Below, in pieces: positions 46,532 through 54,357 of a stretch of 64,000 nucleotides of DNA; the first letter of the stretch is position 1; each line of letters starts with the position of its first letter. This DNA comes from a virus: the IMG/VR virus record IMGVR_UViG_3300036832_001488, positions 1 through 64,000 of that record; one strand, 5' to 3'. Below the pieces are notes generated by a model. It searched no databases. It was not told the DNA's origin and saw only the letters and a program-made list of their open reading frames with translations. The translations under genes were made by a program, and so were the position numbers.

Positions 46532-47773
46532 ATGGGCGATTGTATCGTCACCCCGGTTCAGGCCGTGGACTTTGCCAACCGAGACAACAACCGTCTCGTT
46601 GGCCAGATCACCACTCTCATTATGCGGCGCGCGCCGTACAATGACACTTTAGATGGCGGCGTTTTCGAGAATGCCATTTCCGATCAACAGCGCAACGTAG
46701 TCGTTGAGCGACCGATTCTGGGCCAGTCCCTGGTTCTGCCAGAATACATCAACGACACCGATTCCTGCGGAACCTTTGGTCAGATCGCGCAAGTAGGCAC
46801 GACGGAGTATGTAACTAGGCTTGGCACGCTCAGAGGAAGAGGACCAAAAGTTTGCGTTAAGCAAATGCGCAGTGCCTTCCAAAATTCCTATGTTGCAGTT
46901 CAAGACTCACTCCAAAAACAGTTACTCTATCTGGCTAACTGCGATGTGCGTTCTCAGTTGTTTTTACATAGTGGCGTTAAGGTTAAGATTAACCAGGGCC
47001 GCACCTTTGAACAAATGGTCAATGGCGACGTTCAAATGATCGATGTTCCTGTGAACGATTCGACGCCACCGGACGCGAACCTCACCTTCAGTTTCCTGCA
47101 GTATTTGTTAGTTTTCGCGCATGAAACCTTACTCTGCGAGAGCTTCGAATCCGAGAAAGGCACGGTTGCTAAGTTCATTGGTAGTCAGACTCAGCTGAAT
47201 GTCTTCCGCGATGAGCTGAATGTTCACCAAGACTTGCAGTACCTGACCACAGGCCGCTACGAGTTAGGTAACGAATCTATAACAGGTTATACATGGGAGG
47301 GTCCATACAGAGGCATTGCGTTTGGCATAGATCAGCAGCCTCTGCGTTTTAACCAGTTTACCGTCCTCAACGGTCAGCTGATCCCGCAGTTTATCGAGCC
47401 AGAAATTGCGGTTCCGGTGACCACTGGCTTTGGCGCGCGGACTAACCCGGCTTGGCTCTATGCCCAGTACGAGGTTGGCTTCCTCATGTTTGCCAACTCG
47501 TTCCGCCGGTTAGTTCCTGAGCAATACTTAGGCGTTGGCGACTGGAAATTTCCAGCCCAGTTCGCCCAAGGAGAATTGGAATTCACGGTCATTAGAGATA
47601 ATGACTGCAACACTTACGGCGACTACGGCTATCACATCTACCAAATGATCAGGGCCTATCGGCCGGAGAGGCCTCATGCCGTGATTCCGATCATGTACAA
47701 GAGGTGCAACCCGACCTTTAACTTCCTAACCTGCCCGAGCTATCCTGGCTCTGCCAGCGGTTACGCGATGTAA
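46532..47773 (+). CDS. Major capsid protein
   Basis: A 413-residue protein of capsid-typical size, flanked by structured leader and terminator, placed after the scaffold. It has an N-terminal helical arm, then beta-rich segments (VGTTEYVTRLGTLRGRGPKV) and a long helix (QNSYVAVQDSLQKQLLYLAN) compatible with the HK97 spine helix. A middle with TTGRYELGNESITGYTWEG and a C-terminal domain with PERPHAVIPIMYKRCNP follow. I do not recognise the exact family. The call rests on size, context, and isolated high-expression signals (own leader and terminator). Confidence 0.72.
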   Translation: MGDCIVTPVQAVDFANRDNNRLVGQITTLIMRRAPYNDTLDGGVFENAISDQQRNVVVERPILGQSLVLPEYINDTDSCGTFGQIAQVGTTEYVTRLGTLRGRGPKVCVKQMRSAFQNSYVAVQDSLQKQLLYLANCDVRSQLFLHSGVKVKINQGRTFEQMVNGDVQMIDVPVNDSTPPDANLTFSFLQYLLVFAHETLLCESFESEKGTVAKFIGSQTQLNVFRDELNVHQDLQYLTTGRYELGNESITGYTWEGPYRGIAFGIDQQPLRFNQFTVLNGQLIPQFIEPEIAVPVTTGFGARTNPAWLYAQYEVGFLMFANSFRRLVPEQYLGVGDWKFPAQFAQGELEFTVIRDNDCNTYGDYGYHIYQMIRAYRPERPHAVIPIMYKRCNPTFNFLTCPSYPGSASGYAM

Positions 47774-47779
47774 TCAAAT

Positions 47780-47810
47780 CAGGGCGGCGAATAGCCGCCC
47801 TGTTAGTTTT
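47780..47810 (+). terminator. Terminator after the capsid gene
   Basis: A 9-bp stem CAGGGCGGC / GCCGCCCTG with loop GAATA, followed by TTAGTTTT. It lies 6 bases after the capsid stop codon. Confidence 0.8.
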
Positions 47811-47817
47811 CCACCGG

Positions 47818-47929
47818 GAGGGGCCGGGGCTGCAACCTAAGTCTTTAACAGAAAGGAAACGCCAAGCTAGGTTACTTCAAGAACCACCTAAAAGAGAGAA
47901 ACAACGGCGGTTTCCGGCCCCTCATTTTT
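47818..47929 (+). ncRNA. Structured RNA with closing helix and U-tract before a start codon
   Basis: GAGGGGCCGG (47818-47827) pairs perfectly with CCGGCCCCTC (47914-47923), enclosing about 86 bases. Inside, AACCTA (47834-47839) pairs with TAGGTT (47868-47873). The closing helix is followed by ATTTTT and then by the ATG at 47932, with no ribosome site. It could be an attenuator, a second terminator or a stable small RNA made in the capsid region. Confidence 0.5.
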
Positions 47930-47931
47930 CT

Positions 47932-48264
47932 ATGAGTAAAACAATCGATCTCGGCAAACGTCCTTCTGATCTAGAAGACTCTATCCGGCCCAATAACAGC
48001 AAGGATGAGCCCTACTATCCTGATATCTATATCGATAGTGACGACCCGAAATTAGCTGATATCCCTGATAAAGGGGAATGCACAATCAAGTACCGGGTCT
48101 GCAGCCGGACGCACCGGGAAGAGGGAAAAGACAAGGATAAGAAGCATTCCTGTTCAGTGCGCATGGAGATCCTCTCAATCACGCCGCCTGAGAAAGACAA
48201 AAAGAAAAATGGCAGTTACGGCGATGATGCCCGCAAGAGCTTTAAAGACTACTTCAAAAACTAG
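47932..48264 (+). CDS. Highly charged small virion-region protein
   Basis: A 110-residue protein rich in Asp/Lys (KDEPYYPDIYIDSDDPKLAD, EEGKDKDKKHSC), with a beta segment GECTIKYRVCSRTH. It resembles small decoration or head-fibre-like proteins located after capsid genes. The function is inferred from position only. Its start codon follows a terminator-like RNA. Confidence 0.6.
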   Translation: MSKTIDLGKRPSDLEDSIRPNNSKDEPYYPDIYIDSDDPKLADIPDKGECTIKYRVCSRTHREEGKDKDKKHSCSVRMEILSITPPEKDKKKNGSYGDDARKSFKDYFKN

Positions 48265-50628
48265 ATGATTATCGCCAGTCAAGTTTTCAATCAGGTGGGG
48301 CGGGTGCTAGGCACCTGCGATAGCGACTATGTCTACGATGTTTTGACCCGCGCCGTCGAGCTTTTAGCCAATAAACCCACCAAAACTAACATTCTGTGGG
48401 ACCCGATGCTGATTTACGTCGATATCCCCATAGTCGATAATTACTACGTCTGTCTGCCGCCACACGTCCAAAAGCCGGTCAAGGTCAACATCAATAAGCA
48501 GCCATCCTTCACTCGAAACCAGTTTTTTGAGTTCAGCATTAATGGCCCTGGTAGTCAGGACCCGGAGGCCAATTACAGTTGGCAAGACCGAGGCTGGAAC
48601 GCTCTGCAGAAGCCCTGGCCTGCCAGCGGCGACTTTCTTTTCATCAATTCGACTGACGCGAACGACAACAATACCCAGGTCCTAGTTAATATCATTAACG
48701 AAGACCGTTCCACCCAGTGGTTGCCAGTCTTTGTCGGCCAAGCCACCACCGTCAAAGCCTATGGGATTCAGGAAGTTTCTAAGCCGGTCACTCAAGGCAC
48801 TCTCCAGCTCTTTAGCGGGCCCTACATCATTCAATCGAAGTTAATAGCTAACTGGGGCCCCCCGGTACTCTATCCCCAGTTTGAATGGATTAAACTTTCC
48901 CAGGCCGGAGTCAGCTGCAAAATCTTAGCGCGCCGCCGGACCTATGTAATCAGCGCACCTACCGATGTCATCCCTCTCTCCAATCGCCAAGCCGTTATCA
49001 CTGCCTGTATCGCCATCAAGGCGTATGACACCCTCAACTGGGATGATGGCGGCACCGCAGAACAGAATGCGTTTCGATTTCTGGATGAGGACCAAGCAGC
49101 CCGCAACCTCTTCCAGAGAGTTTCCAATATTGCCGAAACCACTCCGACACTTAATCTCACGATCAACACCCGCGATGCCATCATTGTGGCCGACATCTAC
49201 GACTTCGCCTGCGATGTCTTCGGCCCCATAGGCCAGCAGAAAGTTTTCGACCGGATCACTGAAGCGATTGAGTTACTCTCTAACCTCGGTCCCGCCTGGG
49301 ACCCTTTGATTGGCTACGTCGATATCCAGACTTGGGATTCCTTCTACGTGACCTTGCCTTATTACGTTGATCAAGTTTTAGCGATCAATGTGAATAAGTC
49401 GACCGGCACCTTCCGAAACCAGTGGTTTGAATTCCATATGAACGGGTTAGGCCAGGACAACGATTTCGCCGACGCCGTGGGAAGCAATCGGCCCTGCGGT
49501 GGCTGGGAAGAAGTAGGGGAGTTTCCCTGCGCCTTTCCTTTATCTAGCCCTGGCTATCTCGTGGCGCAGCCGGTGAACGCGGGCGACAACGGCACCGCTA
49601 TACGGGTCTTCGGGATCGACCAGAACGATCTGCCTATCATGTCAGCTAGCGATGGTCGCCCAGGAGCCAGGATAAGTTGTGAGCAAACCGGCTACGATAT
49701 CACTGATCAGACCTATCCCTACAAGCGCGTCGACCGGGTCGTCATCGAGGGAAGTGCCCAAAGTTTCATTATGTTGTATGCAACCGACGGGACCCAGCTC
49801 TTACAGAATTTAGGGACGTTCTGGCCGGGAGTCTGTGAGCCTAGGTTCCGCGTTATCAGGATTGGCCAAAAGGCCGTGACGATCCGGCTGCGCTATAAGA
49901 AACGCTGGCTCAAAATTACCAGCTTGACTGATCCAATTCACATGCGCAGCCGCTCGGCCATGTTTAACGCCCTGCGCTCGATCCAGACGGCCACCACCGA
50001 CCCAATGAGCGCCCAGCAATTGATGATGGCCGCAAAACAGCAGCTCAACCAAGAATGGCGGGCCTCGCACCCACAGGAAGGCCTGGACCTGCAATTCGAT
50101 CCAAGCATATGGGGCGGCAGCATGATAAGCATGCCAGCTTTAGCTTTGCCTCTTGCGGCGGTTCAAGGCTTGTTCTCGCCAAGTCGCCCATTTCACATTT
50201 CCTGGCTCGTAACCGCGATTATTATCTATGCGCTCTATCGTATGGGCTGGGCTCGGCGGCTCACCAATATATTTGTAAAAAGCTTCAAAAGATTTCTGCC
50301 ATTCTGGACAAACGGTAATTCCCCTCGATTGATAGTTGCGAATCCATTTTGGTCTCGTTGGATTAAGGGCCCGTTTTTTCATATTCTGCCACGCGGAATA
50401 GACCTTGGTCTTGGATTTGCCATGCGTCTTAGAGATTTTGCTAGTCAACTCTCGGTGAAAGCATCCACAACTGCGGGTCCTACCTTCACAGAGCATGGAT
50501 CTGTAGCAAACGACCTTATTTCCGCAGTCGCAGAGACAGTTCCAGCGGACCCTTCCGAGCGCACCCCCATTTTTAGCTCGCGATTTCACGATCAAGCGTC
50601 CGAAACGTTCACCGGTCAAATCACGTAG
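48265..50628 (+). CDS. Tail/head-completion protein with tandem duplicated domains; C-terminus antisense to an HNH gene
   Basis: The frame encodes 787 residues. About 1-620 are convincing and contain two related copies of one module: VFNQVGRVLG...VYDVLTRAVELLANK..WDPMLIYVDI..YYVCLPP..RNQFFEFSINGPG, and VFGPIGQQKVFDRITEAIELLSN..WDPLIGYVDI..FYVTLPY..RNQWFEFHMNG. Residues after about 625 (from about 50139) are the antisense of the HNH gene 50140-50637, so they probably are not original. The position after the capsid suggests a head-tail adaptor or tail-tube protein. Family not recognised. Confidence 0.7.
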   Translation: MIIASQVFNQVGRVLGTCDSDYVYDVLTRAVELLANKPTKTNILWDPMLIYVDIPIVDNYYVCLPPHVQKPVKVNINKQPSFTRNQFFEFSINGPGSQDPEANYSWQDRGWNALQKPWPASGDFLFINSTDANDNNTQVLVNIINEDRSTQWLPVFVGQATTVKAYGIQEVSKPVTQGTLQLFSGPYIIQSKLIANWGPPVLYPQFEWIKLSQAGVSCKILARRRTYVISAPTDVIPLSNRQAVITACIAIKAYDTLNWDDGGTAEQNAFRFLDEDQAARNLFQRVSNIAETTPTLNLTINTRDAIIVADIYDFACDVFGPIGQQKVFDRITEAIELLSNLGPAWDPLIGYVDIQTWDSFYVTLPYYVDQVLAINVNKSTGTFRNQWFEFHMNGLGQDNDFADAVGSNRPCGGWEEVGEFPCAFPLSSPGYLVAQPVNAGDNGTAIRVFGIDQNDLPIMSASDGRPGARISCEQTGYDITDQTYPYKRVDRVVIEGSAQSFIMLYATDGTQLLQNLGTFWPGVCEPRFRVIRIGQKAVTIRLRYKKRWLKITSLTDPIHMRSRSAMFNALRSIQTATTDPMSAQQLMMAAKQQLNQEWRASHPQEGLDLQFDPSIWGGSMISMPALALPLAAVQGLFSPSRPFHISWLVTAIIIYALYRMGWARRLTNIFVKSFKRFLPFWTNGNSPRLIVANPFWSRWIKGPFFHILPRGIDLGLGFAMRLRDFASQLSVKASTTAGPTFTEHGSVANDLISAVAETVPADPSERTPIFSSRFHDQASETFTGQIT

Positions 50629-50637
50629 GGAGGGCAT
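50140..50637 (-). CDS. HNH-type homing endonuclease inserted antisense
   Basis: A 165-residue protein. LTGERFGRLIVKSRAKNGGA, WNCLCDCGNKVVCYRSMLCE, GRTRSCGCFHRELTSK form the N-terminal zinc-binding part. Then come VYSAWQNMKKRALNP, GITVCPEWQKSFEAFYKYIG, and HTIERIDNNRGYEPGNVKWA with a terminal basic helix. This is the T4/SPbeta-type free-standing HNH/zinc protein pattern. It lies opposite to the operon, filling the junction between two virion genes. Confidence 0.87.
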   Translation of the reverse strand: MPSLRDLTGERFGRLIVKSRAKNGGALGRVRWNCLCDCGNKVVCYRSMLCEGRTRSCGCFHRELTSKISKTHGKSKTKVYSAWQNMKKRALNPTRPKWIRNYQSRGITVCPEWQKSFEAFYKYIGEPPSPAHTIERIDNNRGYEPGNVKWATWREQALNRRKRQS

Positions 50638-50668
50638 ATCTATCGCTGCTCAGAATTATCAGATAATT

Positions 50669-52489
50669 TTGGACGGAAATTACGTAGGTGGCGTTGATAG
50701 CTTGTTGTATCCTACGGATCTCGCGCCGTCAACTTATGCCTGGGCGGTTAATTTAGTTAACCGGGGCGGCATCGTCCAGACCCGGCCCGGTAAACGCAAA
50801 GTAGTTTCTTTCTGTGGCCGTAAAGGCCAGGGCCACTATTGGGTCCGCACCATCGGTGACCTGAATTACGAGATGGTGGCCATTGATGGGAAAATCTATT
50901 GGTCAGCTCTTCCCTTTGGCGGCGGCTGGACTCAGTTAGCCGGAGTTGCCTTTAACCCTGATGCCGCTTGGATTTATTTCCAGAACACGGTCCAGGCCCT
51001 CAAGTATGACGACTCTAACAATATCGTGCTTCTGCCTAACCCGAAGAATGTGGTCTTCATGCAGGATGGGACCAGCCAGCCTTGCTACTGGGACTTATCC
51101 GACTTTTCGAGCGGCATAGTTAATGGGAATTACGTCACGGGGAACCCGCGTAAACCCATGCCGATTGGGACAGCCATGCTCTGGCAGGATAACCGGATGT
51201 GGTTAGTGCAAGGTGAGTTAGTTTTTGCCTCTGATCTGCTTTATGCAGCCAGCTTCACTGAGGAAGAATATCTAGCCACTCAGACCGGTTTCCGCTTTCC
51301 GCGTAAGGTCATTAACCTCTTTCCCTCCCCGGTCCAGGGAGTGCAGGTTTTTACCGAAAGCTCCATGCATTCCTTGTCGAGCTTCATTCAGGACCGCACC
51401 CAGTGGCAGACCACTCCTAACTTTCAGGCCGATGTTAACTTGGAGATCGGACTAGTCGGGCCCTTTTCTTATGGGCTCTTACACGGGATGCCGTGGTTTA
51501 TGACCCACCGGGGCTTGATCAGCTATGATCGGGCCCTCACCCAGAACCTGACCACGGTGATTCTGACCGTGGACGGCGAAATGGTGCGCTCTAAGGATCT
51601 ATTCGCGCCGGATACAAGCGGCATAGTCATTGGCACCTGGGAGAACATCTTGCTTGTCGCCGTCCCGGCTAGCGCCATCCAGAACCGGCATACTTGGATC
51701 ATGGATGCGGGAATCGCGGAAAAATTAAATAACACGGCTGGCCTTTGCTGGAGCGGCATTTGGGTAGGGACTTTCCCTATCCAGTTTACCAGCCCCATTT
51801 TTAACGGCACCCAGCATCAGTACGAATTGGCCTATTCTGGCGGTTTCCTGGCGCTTAATGAGGGTGATAGCCCTAGCCCACAGCCCGAGACCGATCTGGC
51901 GCTCCAGGCTAACATCCATTTGTGGGAAAACTTCATTCCTAACCAGATAGATAATTCCGAGACGGCAGTGGCCTGCAGCTTCGAGACCAAAGCTTTCACG
52001 CTCACCACCGACGACTATTACCGGTTTGTTTTTGCCGAGTTCATGCTGGTTAACCTGAAAGGAGTGGTGCCGCTGCAGGTCTATGTGACGGGCTTAGCCG
52101 GAAACTATCAGCCGCTCTTTTCGACGACCTTGCGCGCGGATATCGGGCCCTGGGGCAATCCGGCGAATGCCACCCTCTATTACGTCAGTAAAGGCCGTAC
52201 GACCGAGTTTGAAAACTACCGCAAACAGGTCCGGCATATGCGGACTAAGGAATTTGTGGTGAAAGAAGACGGGGTCACTAGTGACGGCGCGGCCTGCTTA
52301 GAGATTAATCGTCCCGATGGGATCGATAAAGCTTTTCAACTGATGATTCAATGGCAGGGCCGCTTGGGAATCCGCATGATCAAATTCTTCTACGACCGGC
52401 AGTTGCAATCGCCCCAGGGCGTTTGCCCGCTCGACGAATCCACCACTCCAAAAATCATCTTGGAGGCAACCTATGAGCCAGTCACCTAA
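50669..52489 (+). CDS. Tail nozzle/tubular-like structural protein
   Basis: A 606-residue protein. The frame extends upstream to about 50633 (ISIAAQNYQIILDGNYVGG) but the only usable start seen is TTG 50669, so the original start was probably altered by the HNH insertion. LYPTDLAPSTYAWAVNLVNR and RPGKRKVVSFCG resemble the N-terminus of T7 gp12-like nozzle proteins (N.D..L.PG.A..A.N...RGG....RPG). The rest is beta-rich with propeller-like segments. It probably forms the distal tail tube of a podovirus. Confidence 0.65.
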   Translation: MDGNYVGGVDSLLYPTDLAPSTYAWAVNLVNRGGIVQTRPGKRKVVSFCGRKGQGHYWVRTIGDLNYEMVAIDGKIYWSALPFGGGWTQLAGVAFNPDAAWIYFQNTVQALKYDDSNNIVLLPNPKNVVFMQDGTSQPCYWDLSDFSSGIVNGNYVTGNPRKPMPIGTAMLWQDNRMWLVQGELVFASDLLYAASFTEEEYLATQTGFRFPRKVINLFPSPVQGVQVFTESSMHSLSSFIQDRTQWQTTPNFQADVNLEIGLVGPFSYGLLHGMPWFMTHRGLISYDRALTQNLTTVILTVDGEMVRSKDLFAPDTSGIVIGTWENILLVAVPASAIQNRHTWIMDAGIAEKLNNTAGLCWSGIWVGTFPIQFTSPIFNGTQHQYELAYSGGFLALNEGDSPSPQPETDLALQANIHLWENFIPNQIDNSETAVACSFETKAFTLTTDDYYRFVFAEFMLVNLKGVVPLQVYVTGLAGNYQPLFSTTLRADIGPWGNPANATLYYVSKGRTTEFENYRKQVRHMRTKEFVVKEDGVTSDGAACLEINRPDGIDKAFQLMIQWQGRLGIRMIKFFYDRQLQSPQGVCPLDESTTPKIILEATYEPVT

Positions 52490-52667
52490 GAATCCTAGTG
52501 ATAGCGGGGGCCCGGTCCAGGTCATCCCCCAGACCGGGATGCCGACAATCTACCAGAAACGGTCTAGGGAAGTGATCTACGACGCTTTGGGGGGTGAACT
52601 TAAATTTGTCAAAAACCCTTTTGGCCCGCAGCTCCTGATTCTATCCCGACCTAACCATCGTTGGTAA
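52473..52667 (+). CDS. Small unknown tail-region protein
   Basis: A 64-residue protein, overlapping the previous gene by 17 bases. Its N-terminus is Pro/Ser-rich, followed by QKRSREVIYDALGGELKF. The function is unknown. Confidence 0.55.
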   Translation: MSQSPKNPSDSGGPVQVIPQTGMPTIYQKRSREVIYDALGGELKFVKNPFGPQLLILSRPNHRW

Positions 52668-52670
52668 GCC

Positions 52671-53963
52671 ATGCCTACTTTCCAAGGTTATATCGCTTAT
52701 GCGCCGTTTCCCGAAGGGTTTGAGGGAGACATGGATGAGACGTTCCAGCAGAGCGGCCAGCTCGCGATTATCTACATCAGCGGGAACTTCCTGACCGGCT
52801 TTTATTACCCGATTGGGACAATACCTGCCCCCACCTTGCCTACCAGTGACCAGGGCCCTATTGCCCTAAATGGCCAATGGTATTTCTGGGACCCGGTGAG
52901 CGGCCAGTACTTGCCGCAGTCTAGCTCGATCAAGCCTGCGCGCAATTATGCCAAGAACGCCATCTATCAGGTTCAGCAGTTGGGAAGCGCCTTTAATTCG
53001 CTGCCCGCCGGAGTCAATAGAACCTATGACATGGTCTTGAGCCGGGTCACCCAGTCCAATGTTTTATCGGTCGCCCTGGATGTAGGCCCAGCGGCCAGTG
53101 TCGACACAGATTATATCGGCAGCGCCATCAAATACACGGTCGGCACCACCCTGGTCCCGACTCTGGGTGCAACCGATCTTTTTGCGCACGAGCACCTGAT
53201 TGAGGGCAGTGATATTGCCGGAATTCAAGGCGAGATATTAAGCCTCTCCTTCAGTGTCAAGGTTAATCAGCCGGGGAATTATTCGGCTTACCTGACCTCT
53301 AATGGCCGGGATGCGAGCTACGTTTCCCCTTTCACGATTGCGACCGCCAATACTTATGCCCGGATCAAGATTAATAATATCCCGGCGTTACCGACCGGCA
53401 CGGGCACTTGGAACTTCGGGGAAGGCCAGACCGGGCTTTATCTAGGCGTCGTGATGGGAGTCGGTGCCCAGTATCAGACGGCGACTCCCAAGCAATGGGT
53501 GGCAGGGTTCTTTGCGGGAACGGCGGCTAACTCCAACATGCTGACCGTTACTACCAACCAAATTACGGTGACGGCGATCAAGCTCGAGTCCAGCCCCAGT
53601 GCCAGCTATTTCACCGCCAATTCTTTAGAGACCGATCTTCACGATGCAATCCGGTACTATTTTACGAGCTACGACTACCAATCGCTTACTAGCGGGGTCC
53701 AGATACCTACGGTCAGTCAAGGGACCAACCTTCAGTATTGGCGTTTCATTTTCCCGCGCCGGATGTGCAAGGTGCCAACGGTTATTCCTTACGGGGCCAT
53801 CTCCAACACGGCTGCTTTTGTCACCAACATAAGCACCTCGACCGATGTTGCCCAGGCCACGTTAGTAGCTCATCAGAAAGGTATCGTCGCTAACACTACA
53901 GCCACCAGTGCCAAGGGAGATGTATTTGGAGCAAATTTCACCGCCGATGCAAGACTCGCCTAA
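52671..53963 (+). CDS. Beta-rich tail protein, possible carbohydrate-binding
   Basis: A 430-residue protein. The middle and C-terminal parts resemble carbohydrate-binding or jelly-roll modules in tail proteins (LSLSFSVKVNQPGNYSAYLT, RNYAKNAIYQVQQLG, YWRFIFPRRMCKVPTVIPYG). The FPRRMCKVPTV word is typical of such fibre head domains. It lies 3 bases after the previous gene. Confidence 0.6.
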   Translation: MPTFQGYIAYAPFPEGFEGDMDETFQQSGQLAIIYISGNFLTGFYYPIGTIPAPTLPTSDQGPIALNGQWYFWDPVSGQYLPQSSSIKPARNYAKNAIYQVQQLGSAFNSLPAGVNRTYDMVLSRVTQSNVLSVALDVGPAASVDTDYIGSAIKYTVGTTLVPTLGATDLFAHEHLIEGSDIAGIQGEILSLSFSVKVNQPGNYSAYLTSNGRDASYVSPFTIATANTYARIKINNIPALPTGTGTWNFGEGQTGLYLGVVMGVGAQYQTATPKQWVAGFFAGTAANSNMLTVTTNQITVTAIKLESSPSASYFTANSLETDLHDAIRYYFTSYDYQSLTSGVQIPTVSQGTNLQYWRFIFPRRMCKVPTVIPYGAISNTAAFVTNISTSTDVAQATLVAHQKGIVANTTATSAKGDVFGANFTADARLA

Positions 53964-53964
53964 A

Positions 53965-54357
53965 ATGCCTGATAAAGAGGGGATGTCCCTGATCCGCATC
54001 AACAATGAAAAAGAGATGCGTAACTGGGGAGTCGACCTTCTTTCCCGCGACCTCTGGGGCGGTGATTGTCCGCGCCAGTACCCGGTTTACATCGTCTTCT
54101 ATCACGGCCAGCCGGTAGGCTATTTCCTAACTGTTCAGCAGTTTGTGGTTTACCCGGCGCTGCACCCGGAGCGGATAAGTCCACGGGAGTTTCTGAAGAT
54201 TACCCGCAGTCTGGTGAGCGAATTTAAGCGCATGGTGGGCAATCCGATCTTTATGATGTGCAAAAAAGATCAGGAGTTCGGAGCTAACAATTTTAGGCGG
54301 ATTCGGCTCAAGCGAGCCGACGAAACGGCTTATATCTACGACGAAGAGGCCCCATGA
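53965..54357 (+). CDS. GNAT-like or unknown tail-region protein
   Basis: The start is uncertain: ATG 53965 leaves a 1-base gap, ATG 53947 overlaps by 17. About 130 residues. YPVYIVFYHGQPVGYFLTVQ, then LKITRSLVSEFKRMVGNPIF, has the beta-alpha pattern of GNAT-like phage proteins that sit between tail genes. The catalytic loop is not evident. It is ATGA-coupled to the CFI-box protein. Confidence 0.5.
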   Translation: MPDKEGMSLIRINNEKEMRNWGVDLLSRDLWGGDCPRQYPVYIVFYHGQPVGYFLTVQQFVVYPALHPERISPREFLKITRSLVSEFKRMVGNPIFMMCKKDQEFGANNFRRIRLKRADETAYIYDEEAP

